The notes under the pieces were generated by a model. That model was given only the letters and a program-made list of their open reading frames with translations. It searched no databases and was not told the origin of the DNA. This document shows, piece by piece, positions 44,846-53,375 of a DNA stretch of 64,000 bases. This DNA is from Thalassospira alkalitolerans (GTDB lineage: Bacteria; Pseudomonadota; Alphaproteobacteria; Rhodospirillales; Thalassospiraceae), in the NCBI RefSeq assembly GCF_002115745.1, contig NZ_JFKB01000008.1:186001-250000 (forward strand), read 5' to 3'. The number at the start of each line of letters is the position of its first letter. The stretch's first letter is position 1. Both the position numbers and the translations under genes were made by a program.

Positions 44846-45218
44846 CAGAAATCCCGTAAATACACGATCGGAAAGATAAAGCGCCATCGCGGGTGCAACG
44901 CATGATCAATGATAAATCGGCCGGCATCCCAACGATTAAAAGTCCCAAACAGATTACGCTGCAATGCCATCAGGCCGAAACAGTTTTAGCCATATAAACC
45001 AAGGATCACCCCCATGACAAAGCCATCAGGATGCACCGTCAAATGGTATTAAAGTTGTAGCACTGCAACATTTTCTATCGAGAGGGCTTGCACAATCAGG
45101 GAAATCCCGCCCATGATTGTGCTGCGTAAACAAAGTCGGACTTTATGCAAAGAGCATCTGCAAAACAAATGTTGCTGACGATTTTTAAAGGCATCAAAAA
45201 TGCGACCGGGTTTTAAAA
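44846..45218. other. Intergenic region before the XRE-cupin regulator
   Basis: 373 bases of divergent spacer. The 16-bp imperfect palindrome GTTGTAGCACTGCAAC (45054-45069) is the only structured site noticed and might be an operator. No gene is recognised. Confidence 0.45.
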
Positions 45219-45782
45219 ATGAGTGATTCCACATTTCCAATCGGTATGAAACTTCGCCATGCGCGCAAGATCAAAGGCATGCGACTTTGCGATCTGGCGG
45301 ATCAGGTTGAATGCTCCGAAGGCTTTCTGTCGAAACTGGAAAATGACAAGGTCAAACCGTCGCTGCAACTGTTGCATCGTATCGTTGCCGTGCTGGAAAC
45401 ATCGATCAGCACCCTGTTTAGCAAAACCGATGACAGCATCGTGTCGCGCGCAGGCACACGCCAGATTTTGCACACCAGCAACATTCGCCCCGGCGAAGGC
45501 GTCAGTCTGGAAACCCTGATATCCCCCTCAAAGGGCCATCTGCTTTTCGGGACAATCCATATTGTCAGTGCCGGGGGCGGCAGTTCCGGCACAATCATCC
45601 ATGAAGGCGAGGAACTCGGCTATGTGCTTGAGGGCGAACTGGATCTGGATGTTGATGGCACCGAATATCACCTGATGCCCGGGGATTCGTTCTTTTTCCC
45701 ATCCCGCCTGCCCCATGGCTATCGCAACCCGACAGACAAAGAGACCCGCGTCTTGTGGGTAAATACCCCGCCGACTTTCTAA
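45219..45782 (+). CDS. XRE-cupin transcriptional regulator
   Basis: A 187-residue regulator: an N-terminal HTH_3 domain (LRHARKIKGMRLCDLADQVE then SEGFLSKLENDKVKPSLQLL) joined to a C-terminal cupin (HEGEELGYVLEGELDLDVDG, YHLMPGDSFFFPSRLPHGYRN). This is the PuuR-like layout used to regulate amine and amino-acid catabolism. It lies on the same strand just upstream of the livKHMGF-amidohydrolase-amidase operon, with a perfect palindrome in between, so it likely controls that operon in response to the transported compound. Confidence 0.92.
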   Translation: MSDSTFPIGMKLRHARKIKGMRLCDLADQVECSEGFLSKLENDKVKPSLQLLHRIVAVLETSISTLFSKTDDSIVSRAGTRQILHTSNIRPGEGVSLETLISPSKGHLLFGTIHIVSAGGGSSGTIIHEGEELGYVLEGELDLDVDGTEYHLMPGDSFFFPSRLPHGYRNPTDKETRVLWVNTPPTF

Positions 45783-45813
45783 AAATACTCAATTTAGGAA
45801 ATTAACTTTCTTA

Positions 45814-45834
45814 TTGGTCAAGTTACTTGACCAA
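45814..45834. promoter_or_regulatory. Perfect 21-bp palindromic operator before livK
   Basis: TTGGTCAAGT-T-ACTTGACCAA: 10-bp arms around a single central T. It sits 32 bases after the XRE-cupin stop and about 195 bases before livK. A half-like copy TTTGGTCAGT occurs at 45845-45853. The palindrome overlaps a possible -35 element (TTGACC). It is the natural target of the adjacent regulator (inference). Confidence 0.8.
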
Positions 45835-46029
45835 GGGAAAAGCTTTGGTCAGTATGCCCCTGCTGGCTAAGTCGGAAATTCCATCGAGTACAAGATGGCC
45901 GGGCCCCAAAGGCCCAGGATCCGGGAAGAAACATAAAAAAAGCATCGATATGGCTGGCGAAAACCCCGGAATCCCTTTGGTGGTTCCGTGTGAATTGTTT
46001 TCAACAAAGCCAACAGGGGGCTTAACTTA

Positions 46030-47199
46030 ATGGGAATTCTACGTAAATCGACTGTGTCGGTCATTGCCTTGGCAATGGCGGTCTCGATCGGGGCCGGTGT
46101 CGCCAATGCCAAGGACAAGGTCAAAGTCGCCTTTATCGGCCCGCTGACCGGTGGTGTTTCCGCCGTTGGTGTCGGTGGCCGCAATTCAGCAGAACTTGCG
46201 GTTCAGCTGCGCAATGCCGATCCAAGCGCCAAATACGAATACGAACTTGTCACCCAGGATTCCGAATGCAAACCAAATGTCGGTGTGCAGGCCGCGACCA
46301 AAGTCGCCTCGGATAAATCGATCATTGGCCTTGTCGGGCATTATTGTTCGGCTGTGGCGATGGGTGCGGTTGATATCTATCACAAGTTTAACCTGCCGAT
46401 GTCTGTCTGGGGCGCTGTGTTGCCCGACGTCACCTATGGCAATGATTACAAAGAAATCCATCGTGTAAACGGCACGATGATCAATCAGAACGATGTTGCG
46501 GCCAAATTCATGACCGATCAGGGCTATAAAACCTGGGTCGTCCTTTATGACACCACCGATTACGGCAAAGGTCACAACAAGTACTTTACCGAATACCTTG
46601 CCAAAAACGGCGGCGAAATCCTTGCCGATTTCGGTGTTTCGTCAGATCAGCAGGATTTCACAGCCGAGCTGACCAAAGCCAAACAGCTTAACCCGGATGT
46701 GATCTTTTTCGGTGGCTTGACCCCGCTTGGCGTTCGCATTCGTGCGCAGATGGAAAAGCTTGGCATCACCGCCCAGTTCCAGGGCGCATCGGGCATCAAA
46801 TCTGATTCCTTCATTGACGGTGTTGGCGAACTTTCCGAAGGCGTCGTCAGCTTCCTTGAAGGGGCCCCGGTCGATAAATTGCCGGGCGGCCAGTATTTCA
46901 TTGAAAAATACAAAGCAGCCGGTTTTGCTGAATCCGAAGAAGCCTATGGCCCATTTGCATTCGCCGCAATGAACCTGATCCTTGATGGCATCGAAGAAGT
47001 CGGTCCGAACCGTAAGAAATTGACCAAATATCTTGGTAAAATTCAGGATCATGATTCCATCGTTGGTAAAATTTCCTTTGATGATCACGGTCAAAATACG
47101 GTTGCCGCGATCACCAAATATGTCGTTCAGGACGGCAAATGGGTTGTCTGGGAAGACAGCGAATACGCCACCGGTGCGCGTAAGCTGGCAGGCAAATAA
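46030..47199 (+). CDS. livK: Branched-chain amino acid-type ABC substrate-binding protein
   Basis: A 389-residue periplasmic protein (Peripla_BP_6, LivJ/LivK type). Signal peptide ends near ANA-KDK. Typical features: VAFIGPLTGGVSAVGVGGRN, then LVGHYCSAVAMGAVDIYHKF, TDQGYKTWVVLYDTTDYGKG and NPDVIFFGGLTPLGVRIRAQ. First structural gene of a seven-gene operon with a matching amidohydrolase and amidase, so the true ligand is likely an amide-linked or N-substituted compound rather than leucine. The symbol marks the family, not the substrate. Confidence 0.92.
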   Translation: MGILRKSTVSVIALAMAVSIGAGVANAKDKVKVAFIGPLTGGVSAVGVGGRNSAELAVQLRNADPSAKYEYELVTQDSECKPNVGVQAATKVASDKSIIGLVGHYCSAVAMGAVDIYHKFNLPMSVWGAVLPDVTYGNDYKEIHRVNGTMINQNDVAAKFMTDQGYKTWVVLYDTTDYGKGHNKYFTEYLAKNGGEILADFGVSSDQQDFTAELTKAKQLNPDVIFFGGLTPLGVRIRAQMEKLGITAQFQGASGIKSDSFIDGVGELSEGVVSFLEGAPVDKLPGGQYFIEKYKAAGFAESEEAYGPFAFAAMNLILDGIEEVGPNRKKLTKYLGKIQDHDSIVGKISFDDHGQNTVAAITKYVVQDGKWVVWEDSEYATGARKLAGK

Positions 47200-47215
47200 T
47201 TCACACGAACGCATA

Positions 47216-47246
47216 TTTCCCTGCCTGGCATGTCCGGGCAGGGAAA
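47216..47246 (+). other. Intercistronic hairpin between livK and livH
   Basis: TTTCCCTGCC (47216-47225) pairs with GGCAGGGAAA (47237-47246), 11-base loop. In the usual manner of such operons it would protect or partly terminate the message so that the binding protein is made in excess of the membrane complex (role inferred). Confidence 0.7.
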
Positions 47247-47298
47247 TCAGTTTCGTTTCAAACATTTTAATTAAATAAATTAAAGAGGTAGGTTGGCC

Positions 47299-48219
47299 AT
47301 GGATGTGGGCCTTCTCGGTCAGTTTGTTGTTAACGGCATGATGCTGGGCATGATGTATGCACTGGTTGCTGTTGGCTTCACCCTGTTTTTCGGTGTGCTT
47401 GATGTCATCAAGTTTTCGCATGGCGATGTCTTGATGGTGGGCACCTTCGCCGGCTTTTCGACCTATCTCGGATTGACCGCGATCGGGATCGACAACGCCT
47501 TTGTTCAACTGGTCGGCGTTCTGGTCGTCTCGATTGCCTCGATGGCACTTTTGGGCGCCATCATCGCGCGCTATCTGGTGTTGCCGTTAAAATCGGCACC
47601 GCCGCTTAATACCTTGCTCGTGACCCTTATGCTCGGCACGGTTCTGCGTGAATCCATTCGCCTGTTTTACCCTGATGGGTCCAATCCAAAACATTTCCCG
47701 TCGCTTCTGCCAACCGATGCATGGTCCTTTGGATCATTCACCCTGCGTGCTGATAGCGTGATCCTTTTGATCGGCGGTCTTTTGGTGATTATCGGCGTCA
47801 ATGTCCTGATTAATCGCACCCGTCTGGGCTTGGCGATCCGGGCCGTTGCACAGGATGAAGAAACGGCAAAATGCATGGGCATCAATTTCAAGATGATTGT
47901 CTTGCTGACCTTTGCCCTGGGATCGGGGGTTGCCGCCTTTGCCGGGGTCATGAACGGCCTTTATTACAACGAAATCAATTTCGGCATGGGTTTGTTACTC
48001 GGTGTCATCGGGTTTAGTGCCGCCATCGTTGGCGGGCTTGGCAATATTTACGGTGCCATTCTGGGCGGCTTCCTGTTTGCCGGTTTGCAAACACTCGGCG
48101 CTGTCGCCCTGCCCTTTGCCAGTGCGTACAAAGACGTCTTTGCCTTCGCCGTTATCATTGCGCTGATTGCCTGGCGCCCCACCGGGCTGATCGCCGAAAA
48201 AACGAGCGAAAGGGTCTGA
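47299..48219 (+). CDS. livH: Branched-chain amino acid-type ABC permease LivH
   Basis: A 306-residue inner-membrane permease, one of the LivHM pair. VVNGMMLGMMYALVAVGFTL, FSHGDVLMVGTF and the ATPase-contact loop RLGLAIRAVAQDEETAKCMGI are characteristic. ATG at 47299 follows AGAGGTAGG; a TTG two codons earlier is less likely. Next gene 5 bases on. Confidence 0.93.
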   Translation: MDVGLLGQFVVNGMMLGMMYALVAVGFTLFFGVLDVIKFSHGDVLMVGTFAGFSTYLGLTAIGIDNAFVQLVGVLVVSIASMALLGAIIARYLVLPLKSAPPLNTLLVTLMLGTVLRESIRLFYPDGSNPKHFPSLLPTDAWSFGSFTLRADSVILLIGGLLVIIGVNVLINRTRLGLAIRAVAQDEETAKCMGINFKMIVLLTFALGSGVAAFAGVMNGLYYNEINFGMGLLLGVIGFSAAIVGGLGNIYGAILGGFLFAGLQTLGAVALPFASAYKDVFAFAVIIALIAWRPTGLIAEKTSERV

Positions 48220-48224
48220 TCACC

Positions 48225-49376
48225 ATGACACAATCACTCAAAGACAAGCTGGTCATCCTGCTGCTTGCCGCACTGGGAACGGCCTTTATGGTGACGTTTA
48301 TCGCCATCGAAGAACAGACCGAAATCTTTGCCCTGCTTCTTGTCGCTGCGGCTCTCATTGTTGCGGCGGCAAAATTTGGCGTCATCAAAGCCATTTCCCA
48401 ATGCCTGTCGCGCAATGAAAAACTGATGAACGGCGCAGTTATCGCCGCCGTGCTTGTGGTGGTTTTCTGGTTCCGCGAAGATCATTTTCCGTTGCTTATG
48501 ATCGCAACGGTGATGATGTATGTCATCGCCTGTTTCGGCCTTAACATGCAGTTCGGTTATACCGGTGTGGTCAATTTCGCCGGGGCCGCATTTTTCGGCA
48601 TCGGTTGCTATACCGCCGCCGTTCTGGGCGATACATCCGTCCCATTGTTGATGGTCATTGCATTGGGCGGCATTGCTGCGGCAATCATCGGGTCCATCCT
48701 GATCATCCCGGTCCTGCGCACACGCGGCCATTATGCGGCGGTTGTCACAATCGCCTTTGGCCTGTTGTTTCGCACCTTTTTGGAAGTCAACGATACGCTG
48801 GGCGGCCCACAGGGATTGCGCGTTCCGGGGATGAATCTTTTCGGTTGGGATTTCAACAGCAACATCGAAATCAGCGAAAATATCGAACTGTCATTCTATA
48901 TGAATTACGTGATCCTCGCCCTGATCATGGTCATTTTGGCCTTTGTTCTGATGCGCCGGATCGAACGATCATGGATTGGTTTGAATTTTGATGCGGTGCG
49001 TCTTGATGAAACGGCTGCGGCCTGTTTTGGCATCGATATCAAACGCTGGAAAATCACGGCGTTCACGCTTGGCAACTTCCTTGCCGGAACGGCGGGCGCC
49101 CTTTACGCGATGATGCTTGGCTTTATCGCGCCATCAAATTTCGCGTTTTCTGACTCCCTTATTCTGGTGTCCATCGTCTTGCTGGGCGGAATGGGAAGCC
49201 TGTGGGGCACAATCCTTGCCGCCGGGCTTGTGGTTTTGCTGCCTGAAAAACTGCAAGCCATTCAGGAATACCGGTTCCTGATCTATGCAATTGTGATGAT
49301 TTTGATCCTGCTTTTCCGTCCGCAGGGCATCCTTCCGCGTGGTTTGCGCGCATATATCCCGGGTTGGAGGGGCTGA
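48225..49376 (+). CDS. livM: Branched-chain amino acid-type ABC permease LivM
   Basis: A 383-residue permease. After three N-terminal helices the family core starts MYVIACFGLNMQFGYTGVVN with GAAFFGIGCYTAAVL, and the coupling-loop motif is RSWIGLNFDAVRLDETAAACFGI. The first 90 residues before the core are the usual LivM extension. One base separates its stop from the livG start. Confidence 0.93.
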   Translation: MTQSLKDKLVILLLAALGTAFMVTFIAIEEQTEIFALLLVAAALIVAAAKFGVIKAISQCLSRNEKLMNGAVIAAVLVVVFWFREDHFPLLMIATVMMYVIACFGLNMQFGYTGVVNFAGAAFFGIGCYTAAVLGDTSVPLLMVIALGGIAAAIIGSILIIPVLRTRGHYAAVVTIAFGLLFRTFLEVNDTLGGPQGLRVPGMNLFGWDFNSNIEISENIELSFYMNYVILALIMVILAFVLMRRIERSWIGLNFDAVRLDETAAACFGIDIKRWKITAFTLGNFLAGTAGALYAMMLGFIAPSNFAFSDSLILVSIVLLGGMGSLWGTILAAGLVVLLPEKLQAIQEYRFLIYAIVMILILLFRPQGILPRGLRAYIPGWRG

Positions 49377-49377
49377 T

Positions 49378-50163
49378 ATGGAACAGCAACAAGAAACCGT
49401 ATTGGCCTTTCGCGGACTGACCCGACGGTTCGGCGGTGTGGTCGCGTTAAATCAATTCAACATGGAACTGACCAACCGGCAGATCGTCGGGCTGATCGGG
49501 CCAAATGGATCGGGCAAGACAACCTCGTTTAATGTTCTGACCGGCATTTATGCCGCCAATGGCGGCAGCATCGAATTTCTCGGACAGGATATTACCAGTT
49601 GGCCCGCCCAGAAAGTTTATGAAGCCGGTGTTGCGCGCACATTCCAGCGATCACGCCTGTGTCTTGAACTGTCGATTTTCGACAACATCATGATTGGCAA
49701 TCACAAGCGCCTGAACCACGGCATTATGTTCAATGTGTTTCAGCGCAAAGCCCTGCAAAAACAGATCACAGAAAATCACGAAGAAGCCCGCAAGCTTTTG
49801 CAGATTTTCAATCCGGCCCTGGCCGACAAAATGTTCGAACCCGTTGGTACCCTGCGCATGATTGATCGCAGGCGCATCGAAATCTGCCGCGCCCTGATCA
49901 GCCACCCCCGCCTGCTGTTACTCGACGAACCCTCGGCGGGCATGACCCACGAAGAAACCCGCGAACTGATGGAAGATATCCTTGAAGTCCGCGAAATGAT
50001 TGACGGATTGTCGATCATTTTGGTCGAACACGAAATGGGCATGATCGAACGCGTCACAGACAAATGCATTGTCTTGAACTTCGGTCAGAAAATCTGCGAA
50101 GGCGCCTATCGCGACGTTGCCTCGGACAAACTTGTCCAGGAAGCCTATCTCGGAGGGGAATGA
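49378..50163 (+). CDS. livG: Branched-chain amino acid-type ABC ATPase LivG
   Basis: A 261-residue ATPase. Walker A GPNGSGKTTSFN, Q-loop region with the LivG-specific VARTFQRSRLCLELSIFDNI, then RRIEICRALISHPRLLLLDEPSAGMTHEE (Walker B with DEPSAG) and the switch His in LVEHEM. The signature LSGGQ is replaced by LRMIDRRRIE, which departs from the consensus. GGAGGGG precedes ATG 49378. Confidence 0.93.
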   Translation: MEQQQETVLAFRGLTRRFGGVVALNQFNMELTNRQIVGLIGPNGSGKTTSFNVLTGIYAANGGSIEFLGQDITSWPAQKVYEAGVARTFQRSRLCLELSIFDNIMIGNHKRLNHGIMFNVFQRKALQKQITENHEEARKLLQIFNPALADKMFEPVGTLRMIDRRRIEICRALISHPRLLLLDEPSAGMTHEETRELMEDILEVREMIDGLSIILVEHEMGMIERVTDKCIVLNFGQKICEGAYRDVASDKLVQEAYLGGE

Positions 50164-50165
50164 TC

Positions 50166-50882
50166 ATGGCAACAGCAAGTGCACTTGAAGTCAAAAACAT
50201 CTATGCGGCCTATGATTCAGCCGATGTCCTCGAAGGCGTTTCCCTGTCGGTTCCGGCCGGGAAAATTACCTGCCTTCTGGGGTCGAACGGGGCGGGGAAA
50301 TCAACCATCATCCGCGCCATTCTGGGTCTGACACCGCCGCGATCAGGCGACATTCTGGTCGATGATCAAAGTCTGGTGGGTCTGCCAACCCACAAGGTCA
50401 TCGCCGCTGGCGTTGCCTGCATCCCCGAAGGCCGCAAAGTTTTTCCCAAAATGACCGTGGTCGATAACCTGCGCCTTGGCGGTTATCAGGAAAACTCGGA
50501 AACCGTTCTGCGCGATCGGATGGATCAGGTTTTTGATATTTTCCCCCGCCTGAAAGAACGCCGCAACCAATTGGCCGGCACCATGTCGGGCGGTGAACAG
50601 GCCATGGTATCCATCGGGCGCGGTTTGATGGCCGCCCCCAAAGTCCTGCTGATCGACGAACCGTCGCTTGGCCTGTCCCCGCTTTTCGTCAAGGAAAACT
50701 TCAACATCATCCAGCGGATCAATAATCAGGGCATCACTGTATTCCTTGTCGAACAGAATGTGCATCAAACATTGGCCATCGCCCATTATGGCTATGTCCT
50801 GTCACAGGGACGGGTTGTTGCCCAAGGCACCGCACAGGAACTGTCCGAAAACAAAGAAGTCCACGAGGCTTATTTCGGTTAA
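50166..50882 (+). CDS. livF: Branched-chain amino acid-type ABC ATPase LivF
   Basis: A 238-residue ATPase. Walker A LGSNGAGKSTIIRA, signature MSGGEQAMVSIGRGLM, Walker B LLIDEPSLGLSP, switch LVEQNVHQTL. It carries the full LSGGQ-type signature that LivG lacks, so the heterodimer probably has one canonical site. GGAGGGG just before the livG stop supplies its ribosome site. Followed 34 bases later by the amidohydrolase gene. Confidence 0.94.
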   Translation: MATASALEVKNIYAAYDSADVLEGVSLSVPAGKITCLLGSNGAGKSTIIRAILGLTPPRSGDILVDDQSLVGLPTHKVIAAGVACIPEGRKVFPKMTVVDNLRLGGYQENSETVLRDRMDQVFDIFPRLKERRNQLAGTMSGGEQAMVSIGRGLMAAPKVLLIDEPSLGLSPLFVKENFNIIQRINNQGITVFLVEQNVHQTLAIAHYGYVLSQGRVVAQGTAQELSENKEVHEAYFG

Positions 50883-50916
50883 GGCCGAAACAATCAAAAA
50901 AAACAGGGGATACACC

Positions 50917-52050
50917 GTGCCCAATGCGAAAATTGATGCCGTCGAACTGACGCGTCAACTGGTCCGCTTCGAAACCGTCAACCCGGTCAATCCGGAACAA
51001 GGTTGTGTTGAATATGTCGGTCGCCTTTTGGCTAAAAACGGCTTTGACATTTCCTATCATGACTTTGCGCCGGGCCGGACCAACTTGATCGCACGGATTG
51101 GCGGATCGGATGATCGCCCGCCGTTATGTTTTACCGGTCATCTTGATACGGTCCCGCTGGGTCAAAAAGAATGGTCAATGCCGCCCTTCGCCGCCGAAAT
51201 CTCGGATGGTAAAATCTATGGCCGTGGCACAAGTGACATGAAATCGGGTGTTGCGGCCTTTGTCTGTGCCGTGATTGATATCGCCGCCGAACTGGCCGAT
51301 GGCCCCGGTGTCGTTCTGGTCATCACCGCTGGCGAGGAAACCGGGTGCGAAGGTGCGGCCTATCTTGCCGGGCTCGACGGTGTTCTGGGCAAGGCCGGTG
51401 CCATTATTGTTGCCGAACCAACGTCAAATTACCCCTATGTTGGCCACAAAGGTGCCCTGTGGATCAAGGCCCTGACCGAGGGCGTGACCGCCCATGGCTC
51501 AATGCCCGAACTTGGCGTTAATGCCATTTACAAGGCATCGCGTGCGATCACCAAACTCGAAGATTTCGATTTCAACATCGCCCGTCATCCGGTCATGGGG
51601 CCGCCGACCTTGAATGTCGGCACGGTGGATGGTGGCATAAACGTCAATTCGGTTCCCAACCGCGCCGAAATCGGGATCGATATCCGCACCATCCCCGGTC
51701 AGGATAATGACGCCATCCTTGAACATTTATCGTCCTATCTGGGCGATGATGTCACGCTTGCCCCGGTGGTCAATCTTGAAGGCGTCTGGACATCACCCGA
51801 TGATCCCTGGATGCAGTCGGTCTTCACCTTGATGGAAACCATCCTTGAACAACCGATTGAAAACAAAACAGCGGCCTATTTCACAGATGCCTCAATCCTG
51901 ACCCGCGCCTTTGATTTTGTCCCCACCGTGGTTTTGGGTCCGGGCGAGGCCGCAATGGCCCATCAGACCGATGAATTTTGCCATGTGTCCCGGATCGAAC
52001 AAGCCGTCGATATCTATCGTCAACTGGCCGCACAATGGAACAAACTATGA
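50917..52050 (+). CDS. M20-family amidohydrolase (ArgE/DapE-like)
   Basis: A 377-residue zinc peptidase/deacylase of the ArgE/DapE/CPG2 group. Metal and catalytic motifs: CFTGHLDTVPLG (H-x-D), GRGTSDMKSGVAAF (bridging Asp), TAGEETGCEGAAYL (catalytic Glu pair). The lid domain holds HGSMPELGVNAI. The GTG at 50917 follows AGGGGA. It is the sixth gene of the liv operon and should release an acyl or carbamoyl group, or a terminal amino acid, from the imported molecule. Its stop overlaps the amidase start (ATGA). Confidence 0.92.
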   Translation: MPNAKIDAVELTRQLVRFETVNPVNPEQGCVEYVGRLLAKNGFDISYHDFAPGRTNLIARIGGSDDRPPLCFTGHLDTVPLGQKEWSMPPFAAEISDGKIYGRGTSDMKSGVAAFVCAVIDIAAELADGPGVVLVITAGEETGCEGAAYLAGLDGVLGKAGAIIVAEPTSNYPYVGHKGALWIKALTEGVTAHGSMPELGVNAIYKASRAITKLEDFDFNIARHPVMGPPTLNVGTVDGGINVNSVPNRAEIGIDIRTIPGQDNDAILEHLSSYLGDDVTLAPVVNLEGVWTSPDDPWMQSVFTLMETILEQPIENKTAAYFTDASILTRAFDFVPTVVLGPGEAAMAHQTDEFCHVSRIEQAVDIYRQLAAQWNKL

Positions 52051-53321
52051 CCGCAAATCCAAACACCCTGTCCTTGCTGGATGCCGCGCGGGCGATTTCT
52101 GACGGTACCTTGTCATCTGAAACCCTTCTGCAATCCTGTCTGGATCGCATTTCAGACCGCGAAGACAGTGTCGGCGCGTGGATGCAGATCGACCGGGATG
52201 GTGCCACGTCTTTGGCAAAGCACCCGGTCCCCGGCCCGCTTTCGGGCATCCCGATCGGGATCAAGGATTTGATCGACACCGTCGATATGCCAACCGGATA
52301 TGGATCCCCAATCTATACAGGCCACCGCCCGGCACAGGATGCCGCCTGTGTTTCCATCATCCGCAATGCCGGTGGCATTGTTCTGGGCAAAACCGTCTCA
52401 ACCGAATTTGCCTATTTCCAGCCGGGTAAAACCGCCAATCCACATGATTTAAACCGCACACCGGGCGGATCATCCAGCGGATCGGCCGCCGCCGTTGCCG
52501 ATTGCCATGTCCCGGCGGCACTGGGCACCCAGACCGCCGGATCAATTATCCGACCGGCCTCTTTTTGCGGTGTTGTCGGTTACAAACCCAGCTACGGCTA
52601 TCTGCCTTTAACCGGTATCCGCCCGCTCGCCCCGTCGATGGATCACCTTGGCGTCTTGACCCGCACGGTTAAGGATGCAGGTTTTCTGGCATCCCTTCTG
52701 GGCCGTCGGCCGGAACTCGACATTCGGTCATCGTCAAATGACTGGGTGCCTAAAATCGGTTTCTGCCAAACGCCGCAATGGGATCATGCCGATACCACAA
52801 CCCAATCGCTTTTGACCAATGCGGTTGAAAAACTTGGCAAATCGGGCGCAAATATCCGCGATATCAACCTGTCCGCATCCTTTGCCGCCTTGGCCGATGC
52901 CCATGGCCTTGCCATGGATTACGAAGTCAGCTTTACCGGGCTTTTCGATGTCACAAACCATCCCGATCAGGTCAGCGCCAAGTTCCGCGAACGGTTTGAC
53001 GCCGGGCAACAGGTATCATCGCGCGATTATGATGATGCCCTTGGTCAGGCACAACGCAGCCGGGCCGAACTTCGAAATGCGATGAACACCTGTGATGTTC
53101 TGATTTGCCCCAGCGCCCCGGGCGAGGCCCCCTTGGGCCTGAATGCCACCGGCGATCCGGTTTTCAACCGCATCTGGACCTTTGCCGGTGTCCCCTGCAT
53201 CAATGTGCCGGGCCTTACCGGCCCCAACAATATGCCCGTCGGCGTGCAAGTTATCGGCCGGTTTGGCGATGATGCCCGCGTCTTGCAAGCCGCCGCATGG
53301 ATACAGGATCATCTTGTCTAA
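52047..53321 (+). CDS. Amidase (amidase-signature family)
   Basis: A 424-residue Ser-cisSer-Lys amidase. The Lys lies in IPIGIKDLIDT, the cis-Ser in TPGGSSSGSAAAVA, and the nucleophile Ser in GTQTAGSIIRPASFCG, so the triad is complete. The start ATG overlaps the stop of the M20 gene by four bases, which makes it translationally coupled. In the operon it probably cleaves a primary or substituted amide before or after the M20 step. Last gene of the unit, convergent with hrpB. Confidence 0.93.
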   Translation: MTANPNTLSLLDAARAISDGTLSSETLLQSCLDRISDREDSVGAWMQIDRDGATSLAKHPVPGPLSGIPIGIKDLIDTVDMPTGYGSPIYTGHRPAQDAACVSIIRNAGGIVLGKTVSTEFAYFQPGKTANPHDLNRTPGGSSSGSAAAVADCHVPAALGTQTAGSIIRPASFCGVVGYKPSYGYLPLTGIRPLAPSMDHLGVLTRTVKDAGFLASLLGRRPELDIRSSSNDWVPKIGFCQTPQWDHADTTTQSLLTNAVEKLGKSGANIRDINLSASFAALADAHGLAMDYEVSFTGLFDVTNHPDQVSAKFRERFDAGQQVSSRDYDDALGQAQRSRAELRNAMNTCDVLICPSAPGEAPLGLNATGDPVFNRIWTFAGVPCINVPGLTGPNNMPVGVQVIGRFGDDARVLQAAAWIQDHLV

Positions 53322-53375
53322 GCTCTCTGCCTCACCCCGCAACATGCTCAAGACCGACCGTTAAATCTGCGACGT

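Noticed and set aside
45054-45069. 16-bp palindrome as a firm operator for the XRE-cupin gene
   Set aside because: One mismatch, no second copy noticed, and no relation to the 21-bp site; mentioned only as a possibility.
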